Of a stretch of 64,000 nucleotides of DNA, positions 1 to 12,800 are shown one piece after another; positions within the stretch are counted from its first letter, which is position 1, and each line of letters opens with the position of its first letter. The notes beneath the pieces were generated by a model. It made no database searches, had not been told where the DNA came from, and saw only the letters and a program-made list of their open reading frames with translations. Source of the stretch: Pogonophryne albipinna (Eukaryota > Chordata > Actinopteri > Perciformes > Artedidraconidae); the NCBI GenBank assembly GCA_028583405.1, contig CM053247.1, positions 5,538,058-5,602,057 of the forward strand, written 5' to 3'. The translations under genes and the position numbers were made by a program.

Positions 1-78
1 AAACAATATATATATATTGGTTTTTTTTCTCAATGCCATGCGATCTACCCACAATACCTTTGTGATTGACGTATAGAG

Positions 79-425
79 CAGTGCTTCTCAAAGTGTGGTC
101 CGCGGACCACTGGTGGTCCGTGAGCGCCCCCTAGTGGTCCGTGAGTATATTGGTAAAATTTCACATTTGAAATTAATTAATTAATTTAAGTTTTCCGCAC
201 TCTCGCGGGAATATCTCCGCAATGGAGCGAGCTTAAGTTTCACTTTCGATTGCATGATATAGCCCAGATAAACACATTCATCACACATGTGGCCACTTGT
301 TTGTACCATTTTCAGGCGATTTGCAAAAACCGATGTGTTTTTGGATATTTGTGGAGTTAGGTGGTCCGCGAGTGTTTTTTTATTGGTTAAGTGGTCCTTG
401 GTATGAAAAAGTTTGAGAAACACTG
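79..425 (-). mobile_element. hAT-type short element (copy 1, about 347 bp)
   Basis: The segment begins CAGTGCTTCTCAAAG and ends ...TTTGAGAAACACTG, imperfect inverted ends of hAT type. The flanking 8-mers gtatagag (71-78) and ccgtagag (426-433) match at 6 of 8 positions, as expected of an old 8-bp hAT target duplication. A second copy of equal length lies in opposite orientation at 11082-11428. The minus strand holds an 80-codon open frame (181-423) that is probably a remnant of a transposase exon; no catalytic residues are visible. Confidence 0.75.
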
Positions 426-429
426 CCGT

Positions 430-1440
430 AGAGGATGCTATTGCAGTAGTCGTGATGTGATGAATGCATGAATCAGGGTTTCAGCAGCAGAGGAGGAGAG
501 TGATGGGCGGAGACGGGCAATGTTTTTGAGGTGGAAAAAGGCGGTCCTGGTGATGTGATTTATGTGGTGGTTGAATTTGAGCTGACTGTCGAAGATGACT
601 CAGAGGTTGCGGATGTGAGGGGGGGGGGGATAGAGTGTGGCTGTCAATGGTGAAGTTGAAATTCTGGATGTCTTTGATACGGGATGGGGGGCCGATGATG
701 ATGATGTCTGATTTGGTACCGTTCAGTTGGAGATAGTTTGTTTGCATCCATGCTTTTATTTCTGAGAGACAGTTGGTGAGAGTGGAGTGTGTTGTGGGGG
801 TGATGGTTTTTGTTGAGATATAAAGTTGGATGTCATCGGCGTAGCAGTGAAATTGAAGGTTGTGGCCACGAATTATTTTGCCAAGGGGGAGCATGTAGAG
901 GATTAAGAGGAGGGGGCCAAGCACCGAACCCTGGGGGACGCCTTGGGACAGAGGAGCAGTGGAGGAGGTGCAGTTGTTGATGTTGATAAACTGATGTCTG
1001 TCGGTGAGGTAGGATTTCAGCCAGGAGAGTGCAGTGTCGGTGATGTTGAGTGATGATTCGAGGAGGGACAGCAGGATGGCGTGGTTGATGGTGTCGAATG
1101 CTGCGGTGAGGCCGAGGAGGATGAGGTCGTTTGTTATTTTGAGAAGAGCTGTTTCGGTGCTGTGTTTTGATCGGAAACCGGATTGAAATGGCTCAAAGAG
1201 GTCATTGGAGCTGAGTTGTGAGGCAACGACACGTTCAAGTATTTTTGACAGAAAGGGGAGATTTGAGATGGGCCGGAAGTTGGACATGTGAGTCCACACC
1301 CATTTTTGAGAATGGGTGTGATAGCAGCCAGTTTGAGAGAGAGGGGAACTGATCCAGATCTGAGGGAGGAGTTAATGATAGTGGCAATATGTAAGTAGAA
1401 AACATAATTCGTTTTTTGATCATTAGAGGGATTTGTTTAC
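430..1440 (-). mobile_element. L2-clade LINE fragment (reverse transcriptase)
   Basis: Minus-strand translation of 481-1299 gives a reverse transcriptase of the L2/CR1 group. It shows FRPISNLPFLSKILERVV, a QSGFR..HSTETALL block, the D-containing AAFDTINHAIL motif (normally DLSAAFD), QGVPQGSVLGPLL and an intact CYADDIQLY catalytic motif. Frame changes occur on both sides: the upstream part (1300-1440) reads in another frame, and the RT C-terminal HIRNLx[16 protein letters not shown] block reads in a third frame between about 440 and 620. The fragment is 5'-truncated and non-functional, and lies in an intron of the ankrd31 gene. Confidence 0.85.
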
Positions 1441-1943
1441 AACAATAACATATATAGAATATCACTACACTAAGGGTTTTTTATTGTATTAGAAAAGCAA
1501 ATATGTAGAAAGCTTAAATGGCATATTGCTCAAATATTGTCTGCAGTTACATCAGGAACAGTGTTTGAACACCAGAAGCGCATGCACTTTAGACCCTTGC
1601 TGTTACTATAATGAATTTGATTTGTGTAGTCTATTGAACTGTTCCAGCCCATACTACAAATGTGTGTGTTATGTTATTGTTTTGTTTTTGTTATTCATTA
1701 TTAATTAGTTTTTTGCATTTTGAAACTCAATTGGCTTGAAATATAATTAAATGACCACTGTCTTTTTGAAAGCGTGTTTATGAAAGCATTTCAGTGTCTA
1801 CATTGGTCAATCCAGAAACAATCCACACAGTCATTCAACCAAATTCAAAGCTTTAACTTCGTTTAATGATCCTAGTTTTAAAACGTATTCAACTGAATGT
1901 TAGTCATGTAGTGTATTTCAAAGAACAACGCTCTGTTTTTCAG
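1441..1943. other. Intron sequence with no recognised feature
   Basis: AT-rich sequence between the L2 fragment and the first recognised exon. Short open frames here have no recognisable motif and no splice context. Confidence 0.5.
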
Positions 1944-3890
1944 GTGTGGAGGTGAGAGAAGAAGAAGTGCAGCGCATCCTGAACACGTTCAACAACATTC
2001 TGTTTCTCTCCACCAGGTGGGTGTGATGTTTCAGGTGCTGCAGCAGTTGATGGTTTTATAATGATGTTGTACTAATCTTTCCCTGTTGGTGCTCTAGTCC
2101 GTATTAAAGGTGAACAATCTGATAATACCTGTGGCTCTGTAGCTCAAAATGGTTCTTGTGCTCATTCAACATAAATATCATATTGCTCAAATATTGTCTC
2201 AACACAAATGTAGTCCTATTTATTTGACATTATTCTTATTATTATCATATTGACCTTTTTCAGAATAACACATTATATTATATGATTCATTTAAACAGTT
2301 GACAAAGAACAAAACATTAATATACTACACAAATGTAACAGAGTTCGGCAATACAAAACCTAAACACTTAAAGAGCCTGTGACAGCCTCCCAACAACTGT
2401 TGTGCAATGAAATATTGAGCTACTAGTAATCTCGAACCGTCAGTTTAAAAAAGAAGGTGCGATACCGTTCCGATAAATATCAATAATTTCAAACATCGCA
2501 GGGAAATTCCTTCGACTCATTTTGAAGTTTTGGTGGAAGCCGGAAGTGACGTCAATGCGGGAACGCTTCACTGTGCGGCGAGAGAGCCAAACACGGACAA
2601 AGTGTGTTGTCATGCGTAAAAATGGTGAATTACTGAGTTTAGGCACGTTAATAACGTTTTAATTAAGTTGACTACAGTATATTCATATTTGTTAGTGCTT
2701 TTCATTTCAATTCGGCGAACACAAACATAAATGATCGTGGTGAAGATGATGATTAAATTAGGAATCCCCAAGAAGATCCAGAAAATGGTCAACATTGAAG
2801 GGCAGATTAATGGTTATCAAAGTACAAATATCCAAAATCAGTTCAGTAACGGTTTTCAAGGGGACAATATTTACTAAAATTGATGGGTTTGGATGATGGG
2901 GGAAACTCGTGTCACAGGCTCTTTAAATGAAATGCAGTGGGGGAATTCAGTCTTTCTTTACTTCATACCTATGATGATATAACAGTTTCTCAGAGACTAC
3001 CCAGGCAGTGAGTATCCTGTGCTAACCACAAACAGGAGATCTTTTGTTGTTTCACACTAGCGAACAGGACTCCAAAAGCTGCTGATATATAGACACATAT
3101 TTTAATATGATCATGGAATTGTAAAGAGTTAAAAAGAGACTGTCCTCACCAAAGATATGACAGCCGATGTTTTACTCTTTTCTATTGTTTTCTCTTCTGG
3201 CGGCCATGTGAAGAATGAGTCTTATCCTAATTCCAGGAGTTAAAACAGAAGTAACATGATGTTGTTATAATGCCGCAAAACCTCTGCTGAAAGAGTTTAG
3301 AGAGAATGGATGGAAACAAAAAACATATTGAGAGCTGCTAAACATCTCCCACCAACAGTCATTTAACAATCACCACCACCAATGTCAACTATCCTAAGTA
3401 AATAAGGTTGTACGTCACCAACATCACATGCATCCTTTCTGAAGGTCAGATTAATAGAATTTTGAGGACAATCGTAGTGACGTGTAGTTCTTAGTTTAGA
3501 ACATTTCTTGCTCTGTCTTTAAAGTGGTGAATCCTTTTTTGGTTTGGGCAGAATAGTCCATGAGCAGAGGCACCTTCAAAGTTTCATTATCTGACTGTCA
3601 CATGTGTTTCTCTTCCAGAGACATTGTGGAGATGTTTGACGGCTGCAATCAGGAGATTGAGATGAACGGAGACGGATCACCAGATGATGACTCTCAGAGC
3701 TTGTTGCGTGATCTTAAGGTCTTCAAAAGCATAGGGGCAGCTGAGGACATGGAGGTCACCAATGCAGATGCACAATTTGGCAGCAAAGAGCAAGGAAAGA
3801 AAGTGGAGAGGGAGATAAATGGACCCAAACCACCGGTGCCAGGGACTTCCAGCTGTGCCCAGACTGCTGCAGGCAGCGAATCATGTCATT
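1944..3890 (+). CDS. ankrd31: ankrd31: two N-proximal linker exons (1944-2016, 3619-3890)
   Basis: The first exon follows a tttttcag acceptor and reads VEVREEEVQRILNTFNNILF, ending two bases into a codon at caccag|gtgggt. The second exon supplies the missing base (R), starts DIVEMFDGCNQEIEM and ends at gtcatt|gtgagt with one base over. Both are hydrophilic and acidic, with no recognisable fold. In between lie introns with a TTAA-flanked MITE (2372-2922) and nothing else recognised. Confidence 0.6.
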
Positions 3891-6800
3891 GTGAGTGAGA
3901 AGATACTGAAACATCTTGAACAAAGAAAACTGGCCTTATTTTATAAGATCCTTCTAACGTTTCAATAAGAATCACAATCAGAAATCGTTCATTCGTCCCA
4001 CATGTACAATGTTACGGCAAAGTGCACAGTGCAGGCAAACAAAATGTGTAGAATAACATATTAAATGAAGAGGAAAGCACACGTTAAAAAAAATAAAAAT
4101 CAAATAAGTACAAGTCCATTATAAAAACAAAAAGTATCATTATTATGAAAGTGAACATAGTACAAGTGCAGCAGCAGCTGTTAAGAACTCAGGCACTTAG
4201 GAGGTAGGACCCAATTGCACGACCCGGGAGACAGAGATAAAGTATGGGTAAGATACCTTATTTTCCAAAACAAAAAACAAGATGAGCAAAAAAAAGTCTC
4301 TAACTAATCTCAGATTGAGATGACAAAAAACTGAGAACAAAATGATAATCGCTCACGTGGTGAGGAACAAAACTTTTCTTTGAGCACAAAAGAGCATCGA
4401 CCTGACCAAGGCAAAAGACAAGGAGCATAGACCTGACCATGACAAGAAACAAGGAGCATAGACCTGACCATGACAAGAAACAAGGAGCATAGACCTGACC
4501 ATGACAAGAAACAAGGAGCATAGACCTGACCATGACCATAGACAAAAACAAACTGACACTGAACACTGGGAGACAGGGGAATTTAAACACAGGGTAACAA
4601 GACACAGGTGGGAACAATCAGGGGCGGGGCTGACGCTGATGAGCACAGGAGACACAGAAGGGGTGACAGGTGAAAACAATCAGGAAATTAGACACACCAG
4701 GGAAACTAAGGACAGACAGGAAAACACAGGGGAAAAGAGCAGACAATACACAGGGAGGAAAACATGACAAGGAGAAAAGCAAAAACACCCACTACCAGAC
4801 ACACACAACTAAAAACGTGACACAACACAAGAATCGTGACAGCAGCCAGTGATAACAATAATTCATTGTAAAATAAAAGTGTATATAGCGCATACTATTA
4901 CATGTACAAACTGTTATTGTGATTATGAAATATTTTACATTATGATACACAAATATTGAAATAAGAATAGAAACAAATAATAAATTACATTGGCAATAAA
5001 ATAGAACAATGTACATTTACAACACCGAACAAAGATATCTATGATTATTATACATATGTGTGTATATCTAGATACACATGATGTATATATATTTGTAAAT
5101 ACTACATTTTAGTTATTACTGTTATAACCTTTAATACCAATATAAATTATTATAGTTTAAATAGAAAACATAGTGGGAATGAATAAGCATGTGGTCTGTT
5201 TAACAGAAAGCTGCTCTGTAGTGCGGTGGTACGTCAGCGAATACTTCTTCACTGATTGCCGCATGGCAGCAGTGTAAACAGGCGATATATGTCCTAATAA
5301 CATATAAACATTGTGATTGAAATAACTTATTGGCCTTGATTCGTCATGTTTTATCTTCGTTTGTTTCTATATCTAAATTGTATTCATCTTCAAAGCAGCA
5401 AAGATCTCAAAAAAAGTGAGAGGGCTAAACGAGAAGCAACTGTACAAGAAAGATTCAATGGGAGAGACTATTCTGCACAAGGCATGCAAAAGGAGAGATC
5501 TGGCTTTGGTCAGGGCGCTCATTGAAGCGGGGATCAACGTCAACACAAAGGATAATGCAGGTTTGTCACAGCTTGGGCACCTAATCACTTCTATATTCTG
5601 ATATATGTGTTACTCTAATGAGTACATGTTCATTGACAGGCTGGACAGCTCTCCATGAGGCTGCTGTTGTTGGTGATAAGGCAGTGGCTGAGGAGCTGTT
5701 GAAGGCTGGAGCTGATGTAAATGCTAGAAGCCATGATGGGGTCAACCCACTGCATGATGCTGTTTGCGGTGGACACTACCAGGTGAGGAAGAAATTAGAG
5801 TGCAGCTTTTGGTAGCACATTCCACATAGAGGAACAAAGTCCTAGCATCAGTCTCTGACTAGATTCTGCTCTCACTGGCATTGGTCAAATTTGGCACTTT
5901 GTGAAAGAATTGAGCAACTAATGAAACTGTTTCTTTTCTTATGTTTGCCTCTTTTCTCTTTCTTTTCTTCTGGGATCAACAGGTTAGATTTGCTTTTGTT
6001 CCAGCAATGTCTGGACCGGACCGATTGACATTACAGCCTCTGTCCAAAAACAAAGACAATCCCATCTTGATCATTTAGTTTTAGGGCTGGATGTTAAGCC
6101 AATTTTGTTATACAGCATATTGTATCAGCTGTGGTTTTAAATGATGTCAATCCCTGAGTTTTCTTATAATTAGAACGGCTGCTATTTATCACCCTGCCTC
6201 CATTAATCAAAAGAGCGTTTTTTTACCCAAAAGCTATAGGAGGTTCCAATTCCTGATATTGTGGAATGCGTGTGTGTGTGTGTGTGTGTGTAGGTAGTGA
6301 CGCTTCTCCTCCAGCATGGGTCAAACAGCAGTGACAGGCAGTTAGGGGGCCTCAGTGCAATGGACATGGCGACGGAGGAAAAAATGCAAGAGCTGCTCTC
6401 TCTCGGAGTGTCTTCTGTGATACGTGAGCAGCCTTGTCAGGGCCCTGCACAGTACAGACAACCAGGTGAGCAACCTTACATTACATTTCCATTCTCTTAC
6501 ACATACCACTGTGTACTTCACAACTCTCTGTTCAGCAAATGTGATGCCCATTGTTGGGCAACAAAACACACAGTAACTTTGTGTGTTTTTACTGACTAGT
6601 CATGATAATATCATTCTTTCAATTTGTGGATAGGCCTGTCGTGAATCGCGATAACTAAAAAAGGAACTCGATAACTTTTCTGAGCTCGATAAATTGCTGT
6701 TTACATGCGTGTTTGTTTACATAAGGATGTGACCAGCATTTTAGCCAGGCACACTGTCTGCCGGCCACTCTACCGGCCAGGCGCGCTGTGGCTGCCGGTA

Positions 6801-9800
6801 GAGTGGCCGGCAGACACAGCGTGCCAGGCCGGCAGAGACCACTCTACCGGCCTGGCACGCTGTGAGGGGCGGGGCTCACACACAGCCAGGTCAGGACACT
6901 CCGCGTGCAACAGTGTGTAGCAGCCAAATGAATAATATAGAGACAAGCAGGAGACAACGTGTGACTTACTCGAGGGGAATTTGAAGTTAAATGGAAGTGG
7001 TTGCAAAACCTAATTCCACATCTCCGGTGTGGGAATATTTTGGATTCAAGCCAAATCAACGAGACGAACCTACGGACTTGAATAAGCCGGGCGGTGTGTC
7101 GCATTTGTTTAAAAAAGGTAGCAACAAAAGCTAGCAATACGACCAACCTTAAACTGCACCTGAAACACAACCTACCCATTCTGTGTTCCCAGCTGGGAGC
7201 AAACACGGCAGCTGGAGATGGAGAGCCCCCACCTTCCCGATTTACTTTATTTTTAAAAAACATTTTTTATTACTGCATTTTCACAAATGCAATTGCGTGT
7301 TTTGGAGAGAGCTCTATTTAATTTATTGTTTTGGTTGTGTATGATTTATTTAATACATTTTTTACAATTTAATTTATTTGTTTTATTTATTATATATAAT
7401 TTATATATTTAAATATTATTTCACATTTCATTTGTAATGTTGAATGTTCAATAAAAAAGGATGTACTTGAATTATTATTATATATTATCATTATGTCAGT
7501 GGTCTGAAATGGTTTTACAACGGTGCCGACAATATTATCATTTATCGCAATCATTTCCGGGAAAATGTATCGTCCAAGAAAATGAATGTGACGGGCTTAT
7601 TTGTGGATCTCTTTAGCTGGAATCTTTTGAAGTGTCAAATGTGCCCCCCATCTACATGACAACAATAATGTATGTTAATGTGAGCTGCTCAGAAATCCTG
7701 AGATTTAAGGCTTGCACAAAACGAAAAAATTAGTGTCAGTAATATGTACTGACACTAATTTGCTAGTGTATTATTATGATAACTTGCAGAGTTTATAAAG
7801 TATCAAAAGTTGCAACCAACAAACTTGTTTTCTATTATATACAGTTGAAGTTAAAGCTGATTTCACTGCAGTGTGCCCTTAATTCTGATCAGTGAGCACA
7901 TTTTAAAGCAAGTCCAAACTGTTTTAACTATGTTTACTATACTTAAAGTTGTTCACACTAACTACAAAATATAACGTTTTCCCACAAATAGATTTTTTTT
8001 CTGCGAATAATGTTCAAATTCAATTTATTGCATGGTACAAGTTAACAAAGCCTTAAGACTTGTGATTTATTTCAGTTGTGGTTTAAAGCTGAGGTTTCTT
8101 TCAGGTGAAATGTCTTCCGAGGCTCCGTGCCACAACAGCATCTCTGCCAGCTGCAGTAAAGCATTAAGTGTACGACCCGGAGACTTGGGTGACGGAGACG
8201 GAGTCAGAGAGCCTGGTGACATTCAGCCGAAGAAGAAAGACACCGCCACGGATAATGTGAGAGCTTTTTACACTTCCATTACCTTTATACTCAAATGTGC
8301 TTCTGTGTAAACTGATGCTGGATTCAATGTACATAGACAAAAAAGGTATTTTTTACCATTTATGGCACCAATTATTTGCCTTTCCTCCTTCAGGGACATG
8401 CAGAATTGTTGTTTTGAAAGTTTAACTGTTTTTTTCGCTTTGATGTGTGTTTCTCACTAATTATCTTCTTTTAGCTGAGTCATACAGTGACCACAAGAGT
8501 GTTTTTGGAGGAGACGGGCAGGAAACAGACAGATGTTTCGTCTTGGCCTCTGATTGATCTGGAGGATGCAGGTAGAGCAGCCAGTGAAGTAACTGGTCAC
8601 AAAAAACATTTACACGCCACCGTAATGTTAGGAGTATACCTAACAAGCAATACTAATGCAAATGATAGGATACGCAAATTATTGTCAGCTTGGTTTCAAA
8701 TGGAAGAAGGCAGAATATTGACTTGTGCTTTTTTTTAGGCAGATATCATGCTGCTCTGATACAGTTCCAGGATGGGCTGAATGAGGTGCTTAACCAACAG
8801 CAGTTGGAGAAGGATAACCTTGAACAGAAATTACGGTCAGTTCAGGAACTTCTTACATCGAGGATTTAAGTGGAGCATTGCAAGCCAGCAGCTAAAATAT
8901 TGTGTACACAATGCTTTCATTTCCAGAACATGGCAAAGTCACACAACATACTTATAGTACATGCTGTACATATTTATAAATAGAAATAAGGTCTTTAAAT
9001 GGCATTTCTTTAAAATGTCTTCTCAAAGGAGATGTCCAATCCCCCTCCGGCACCGCTTGCTGAAGAGTCGCATTGTCTCCCTGTCTTTGTGTCAGAGGAT
9101 GTTGGTGGAGCTCCTCCAGAAGCAAATGCTTATGGAAGAGGTGTATCTAACCGCGAAGGCCAGACTTTCCAATGATCAAAGCAGTGCAGGAGAGACACAG
9201 CAGCTAAATCACTTCTCCACTCCTGATCCTGAAGCTGGAGAAGCACACAGCTCAAATCACAACGGCCAAAGACAGGAGAGCCATCGACCCGTTACACAGC
9301 CCACTCTGTTCGGATCAGCACCCTTAAACAATGCCGGGAACCCTACACAACCAGACGGACCACAACTCTCTGACCTCATTCAGAGGGGGGTCATTCCCTC
9401 CGGAAGTGCTATAGAGCTGGTGTTGAAGGTTAGGCAATGCTCTTCTCATCAAACTATTTATTAACCATGTTCTCTCTACAGTTGTCACCTGACCAGTTGT
9501 GTAAAGCACATTTACTCAAGTACTGTACAAGTACAATTTTGAGATACATGTACTTTACTTCAGTCTTTAAATGTTTTGCTTCTATGTACTTCTACTCCAC
9601 TACAATTCAGAGGTAAAAAGTGTACTTTTACTACTCTTCATTTATTTAATACCTTTAGTGTCTTCACAGATGTGGATGAATGATGTGAAATCTAATCAAG
9701 TGTTAAATCAGACTTTAGTTCCACCTGGAGTAAATCCACAAGCTACCCTGCAGTAAACAAAGTCATTCAGACTAGCTGCACCTTTACCAGCTTTGAGAAC

Positions 9801-12800
9801 ACTTTAAAGATCAATCATTATAAAACATATCATATATATTATTCTGAAATGGACCAATCTGCACAATGACTACTTTGACTTTTGGTACTTTAAGTAAGGA
9901 GAGCAGCAGCAACATGAACACAGTGGCAGCAGCAGCATAGCAAGGCAGAGGCAGCAGACCTGGCAGCTTAAATAGAGCGGCAGGTTTAGGAGAATGTGTT
10001 TGGTTGGTTGTAAGAGGGACGAGGTGCGTCACGTGTTAATGTATCATTGGTGCTCCAGTTGACTGCCTGAACTAACTCGCAGGCTTCGCCCATATCTGAG
10101 TACTCCTCCCACCTCTGCGCCTGACACACTTATTTTCCAACAACCTGAATAAATAAAACCAATATCTTTCCTAATGACATGAAAGGTAATAAGATAAGAT
10201 GAGAAGGGGAAATGCAGTTTTCCACTCTGTTATTGTATACACACACACACTAGAAATACATGCATAGGACCTAGACTTGAACGGGCAACTCTCCACCTAC
10301 CCATATTTTTCCATTCCTAAGCCAGGTCCCTACAGACTAAGCTACTGCCCCCTCAAATGATGTCACTTTGGGAAATGTTTGATTGCATGACATGTTTGAT
10401 TGTGGCGACTAATAACAATGAATGGCTGCCATTGTACAATTGACTTACGATCAGGGCCCTTGACATTAAGTTGCTGCAATTTGATATAAAAATGAGATTC
10501 CTACCATCATCCCACAAGGCCACAACACAAGGTTCCCCCCTGTTCACCACCACCTGGTAGACCCCCCACACACATAGACTGGAATACCCCTGATGTGCAA
10601 TAAAACTGTCTGAAAATATAAAACTGTGCAATATACCCTCCTGCAATTTCACGTTTATTACCATGGTGTACATATCTGCTATTTTGTTATAGTTTTTTAC
10701 ATATTGTGTTATTAATAACATAGTTATGTGCATACTAAGCCTGTTTTTTCTTTTCTTTCTTCCTTTATCTGCTATTGTAATCATGTAAATGTCTCCGTTG
10801 CGGGACAGATAAAGGATTTCTGATTCTGTGTGTGTTTCCTCTGCAGGGTCACTGGCACCTTGCTCTCCTGCTGGATGACGGCTCCATAAAGGACAGCAAA
10901 GGCAAGCTGCACCTGACTCCAGAACGCTGGCTAGAGTTCATTCGCAGTAACAACATCCCTGTCAGCTCAACGCACGCCTGGGACCAGGTTAGACACCAGA
11001 CTGCCTTCATACCCTCACTGCACTCAGAGCAGGAGAATGGCTGCTGAAAAAGGAAATACTCCCATCTATCTTGTTTTAGACCAGTGTTTCTCAAACTTTT
11101 TCATACCAAGGACCACTTAACCAATAAAAAAACACTCGCGGACCACCTAACTCCACAAATATCCAAAAACACATAGTTTTTTGCAAATCGTCTGAAAATG
11201 GTACAAACAAGTGGCCACATGTGTGATGAAGGTGTTTATCTGGGCTATATCATGCAATCGAAAGTGAAACTTAAGCTCGCTCCATTGCGGAGATATTCCC
11301 GGGAGAGTGCGGAAAACTTAAATTAATTAATTAATTTCAAATGTGAAATGTTACCAATATACTCACGGACCACTAGGGGGCGCTCACGGACCACCAGTGG
11401 TCCGCGGACCACACTTTGAGAAGCACTGTTTTAGACTGTAGTGCCCTTCATTCATTCCTAAGAGAAAACAACAGGGGGGTCCTGATGGAAAAGTAAAAAA
11501 TCCCTTCTCATTTGATTCTTTACAGCTGTGCAGTGTTTTAGCATCTGAGGAGCCATGGAACTCGTTGATCTATTACAGTGTCTGGCCTTCCTGGCTATAC
11601 CTATAACCAGGGTTAGAAGGGTTACTTGTATTCCATTACTATAACTAGTCACATGTCAAAAACTAATCAGTAACCTAATCTGAGTATCAAAATATAAAAG
11701 TAACCTGATTACTTTCCGTTAATTTTGGATTATCTCAATATCAAATGCAACGCAAATAATAAACAAGAGAAAATAAATAACAATAAGATGTTTTTTACTT
11801 CAGTGTATAAAACAATTAACCTTAGAAAAGAAAAAACAAGATAGTTCCTTTGAAAAATGTAGTAACATTAATAATTTACAAATGCTAATTAAGCTTAATG
11901 CATTAATTAAAAGCATAGACTGTATTTTTGTTTAATAAATTATTTGTTTACTTACTGCATTAAAAAATAGATATACTTAAAATAAAGACTAATTAAAGTA
12001 GCCTAAATATAAACCATAAAGAAAATGAATTAATCACATCTACCTATAATATATCGATCTTTATTTCAAAATGTATTGCAATCCTGCTAGTAATATCAAT
12101 TTTTTTAATGTAATTGTAATCGAATACAGTTACCTTTTTTTGTATCCTGATTACATAATCTTGTTACATGTAATCCGTTACTACTCAAGCCTGCCTGAAA
12201 CAACATGGACACACCAATTCCCCCTTTACTTTAGGGGTGTTTTGCCTTTAGACAAAAGCAGGTCAATTGGGAATGACATGCAACAAGGGTCATTACAATC
12301 ATATTATTTATTATACACAGGGGTAGACATTAAGGGTAAAAAGCCACTAGCCCTCCGGGCCGGTGGAATTGTATTGTCACTGACCCCACCATGACTTCGG
12401 CATCATTTTGAAACGTGTATTACAATTAAATCACGGTAACGTAGGTTAATTTGGTCGTAGTTGGTTTCCACCACAGTATTTACATGGATATAAGACCCGC
12501 CCCCTCTCCAGTGCGTCCTGTTTGAATGACAGGAGTAAACACAGCTGACAGCCGCGGTGAAACTCCAGCGGTTAGAGCGATGAGAATATTCGCATCGCGT
12601 CCGTTGTGAACGCAGCATAATGCAGTTCAGAAACCACTGTTCTGACGCTTTTAAAGCAACTTTTAACAGTGTGAGGGGCCCAAAGGCCATGGTGGCCATA
12701 GGACGTACAATTATTTGTGGAGCATAACGGCCAGACCGAGGGGCTACGACGGCCATGGCCGTCATGGCCGCCGTGAAAATCCCACCCTGCTAACCACTTT

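Noticed and set aside
4300..4852. Overlapping open frames of 60-108 codons on both strands
   Set aside because: They cross the 31-bp minisatellite and an intronic repeat; no conserved domain.
7094..7321. Host zinc-finger gene
   Set aside because: The BED motif lies inside a hAT element with clear ends and target duplication; no host exon structure.
10240..10353. A tRNA gene on the minus strand
   Set aside because: A and B boxes are recognisable but stems do not close; it is the head of a SINE.
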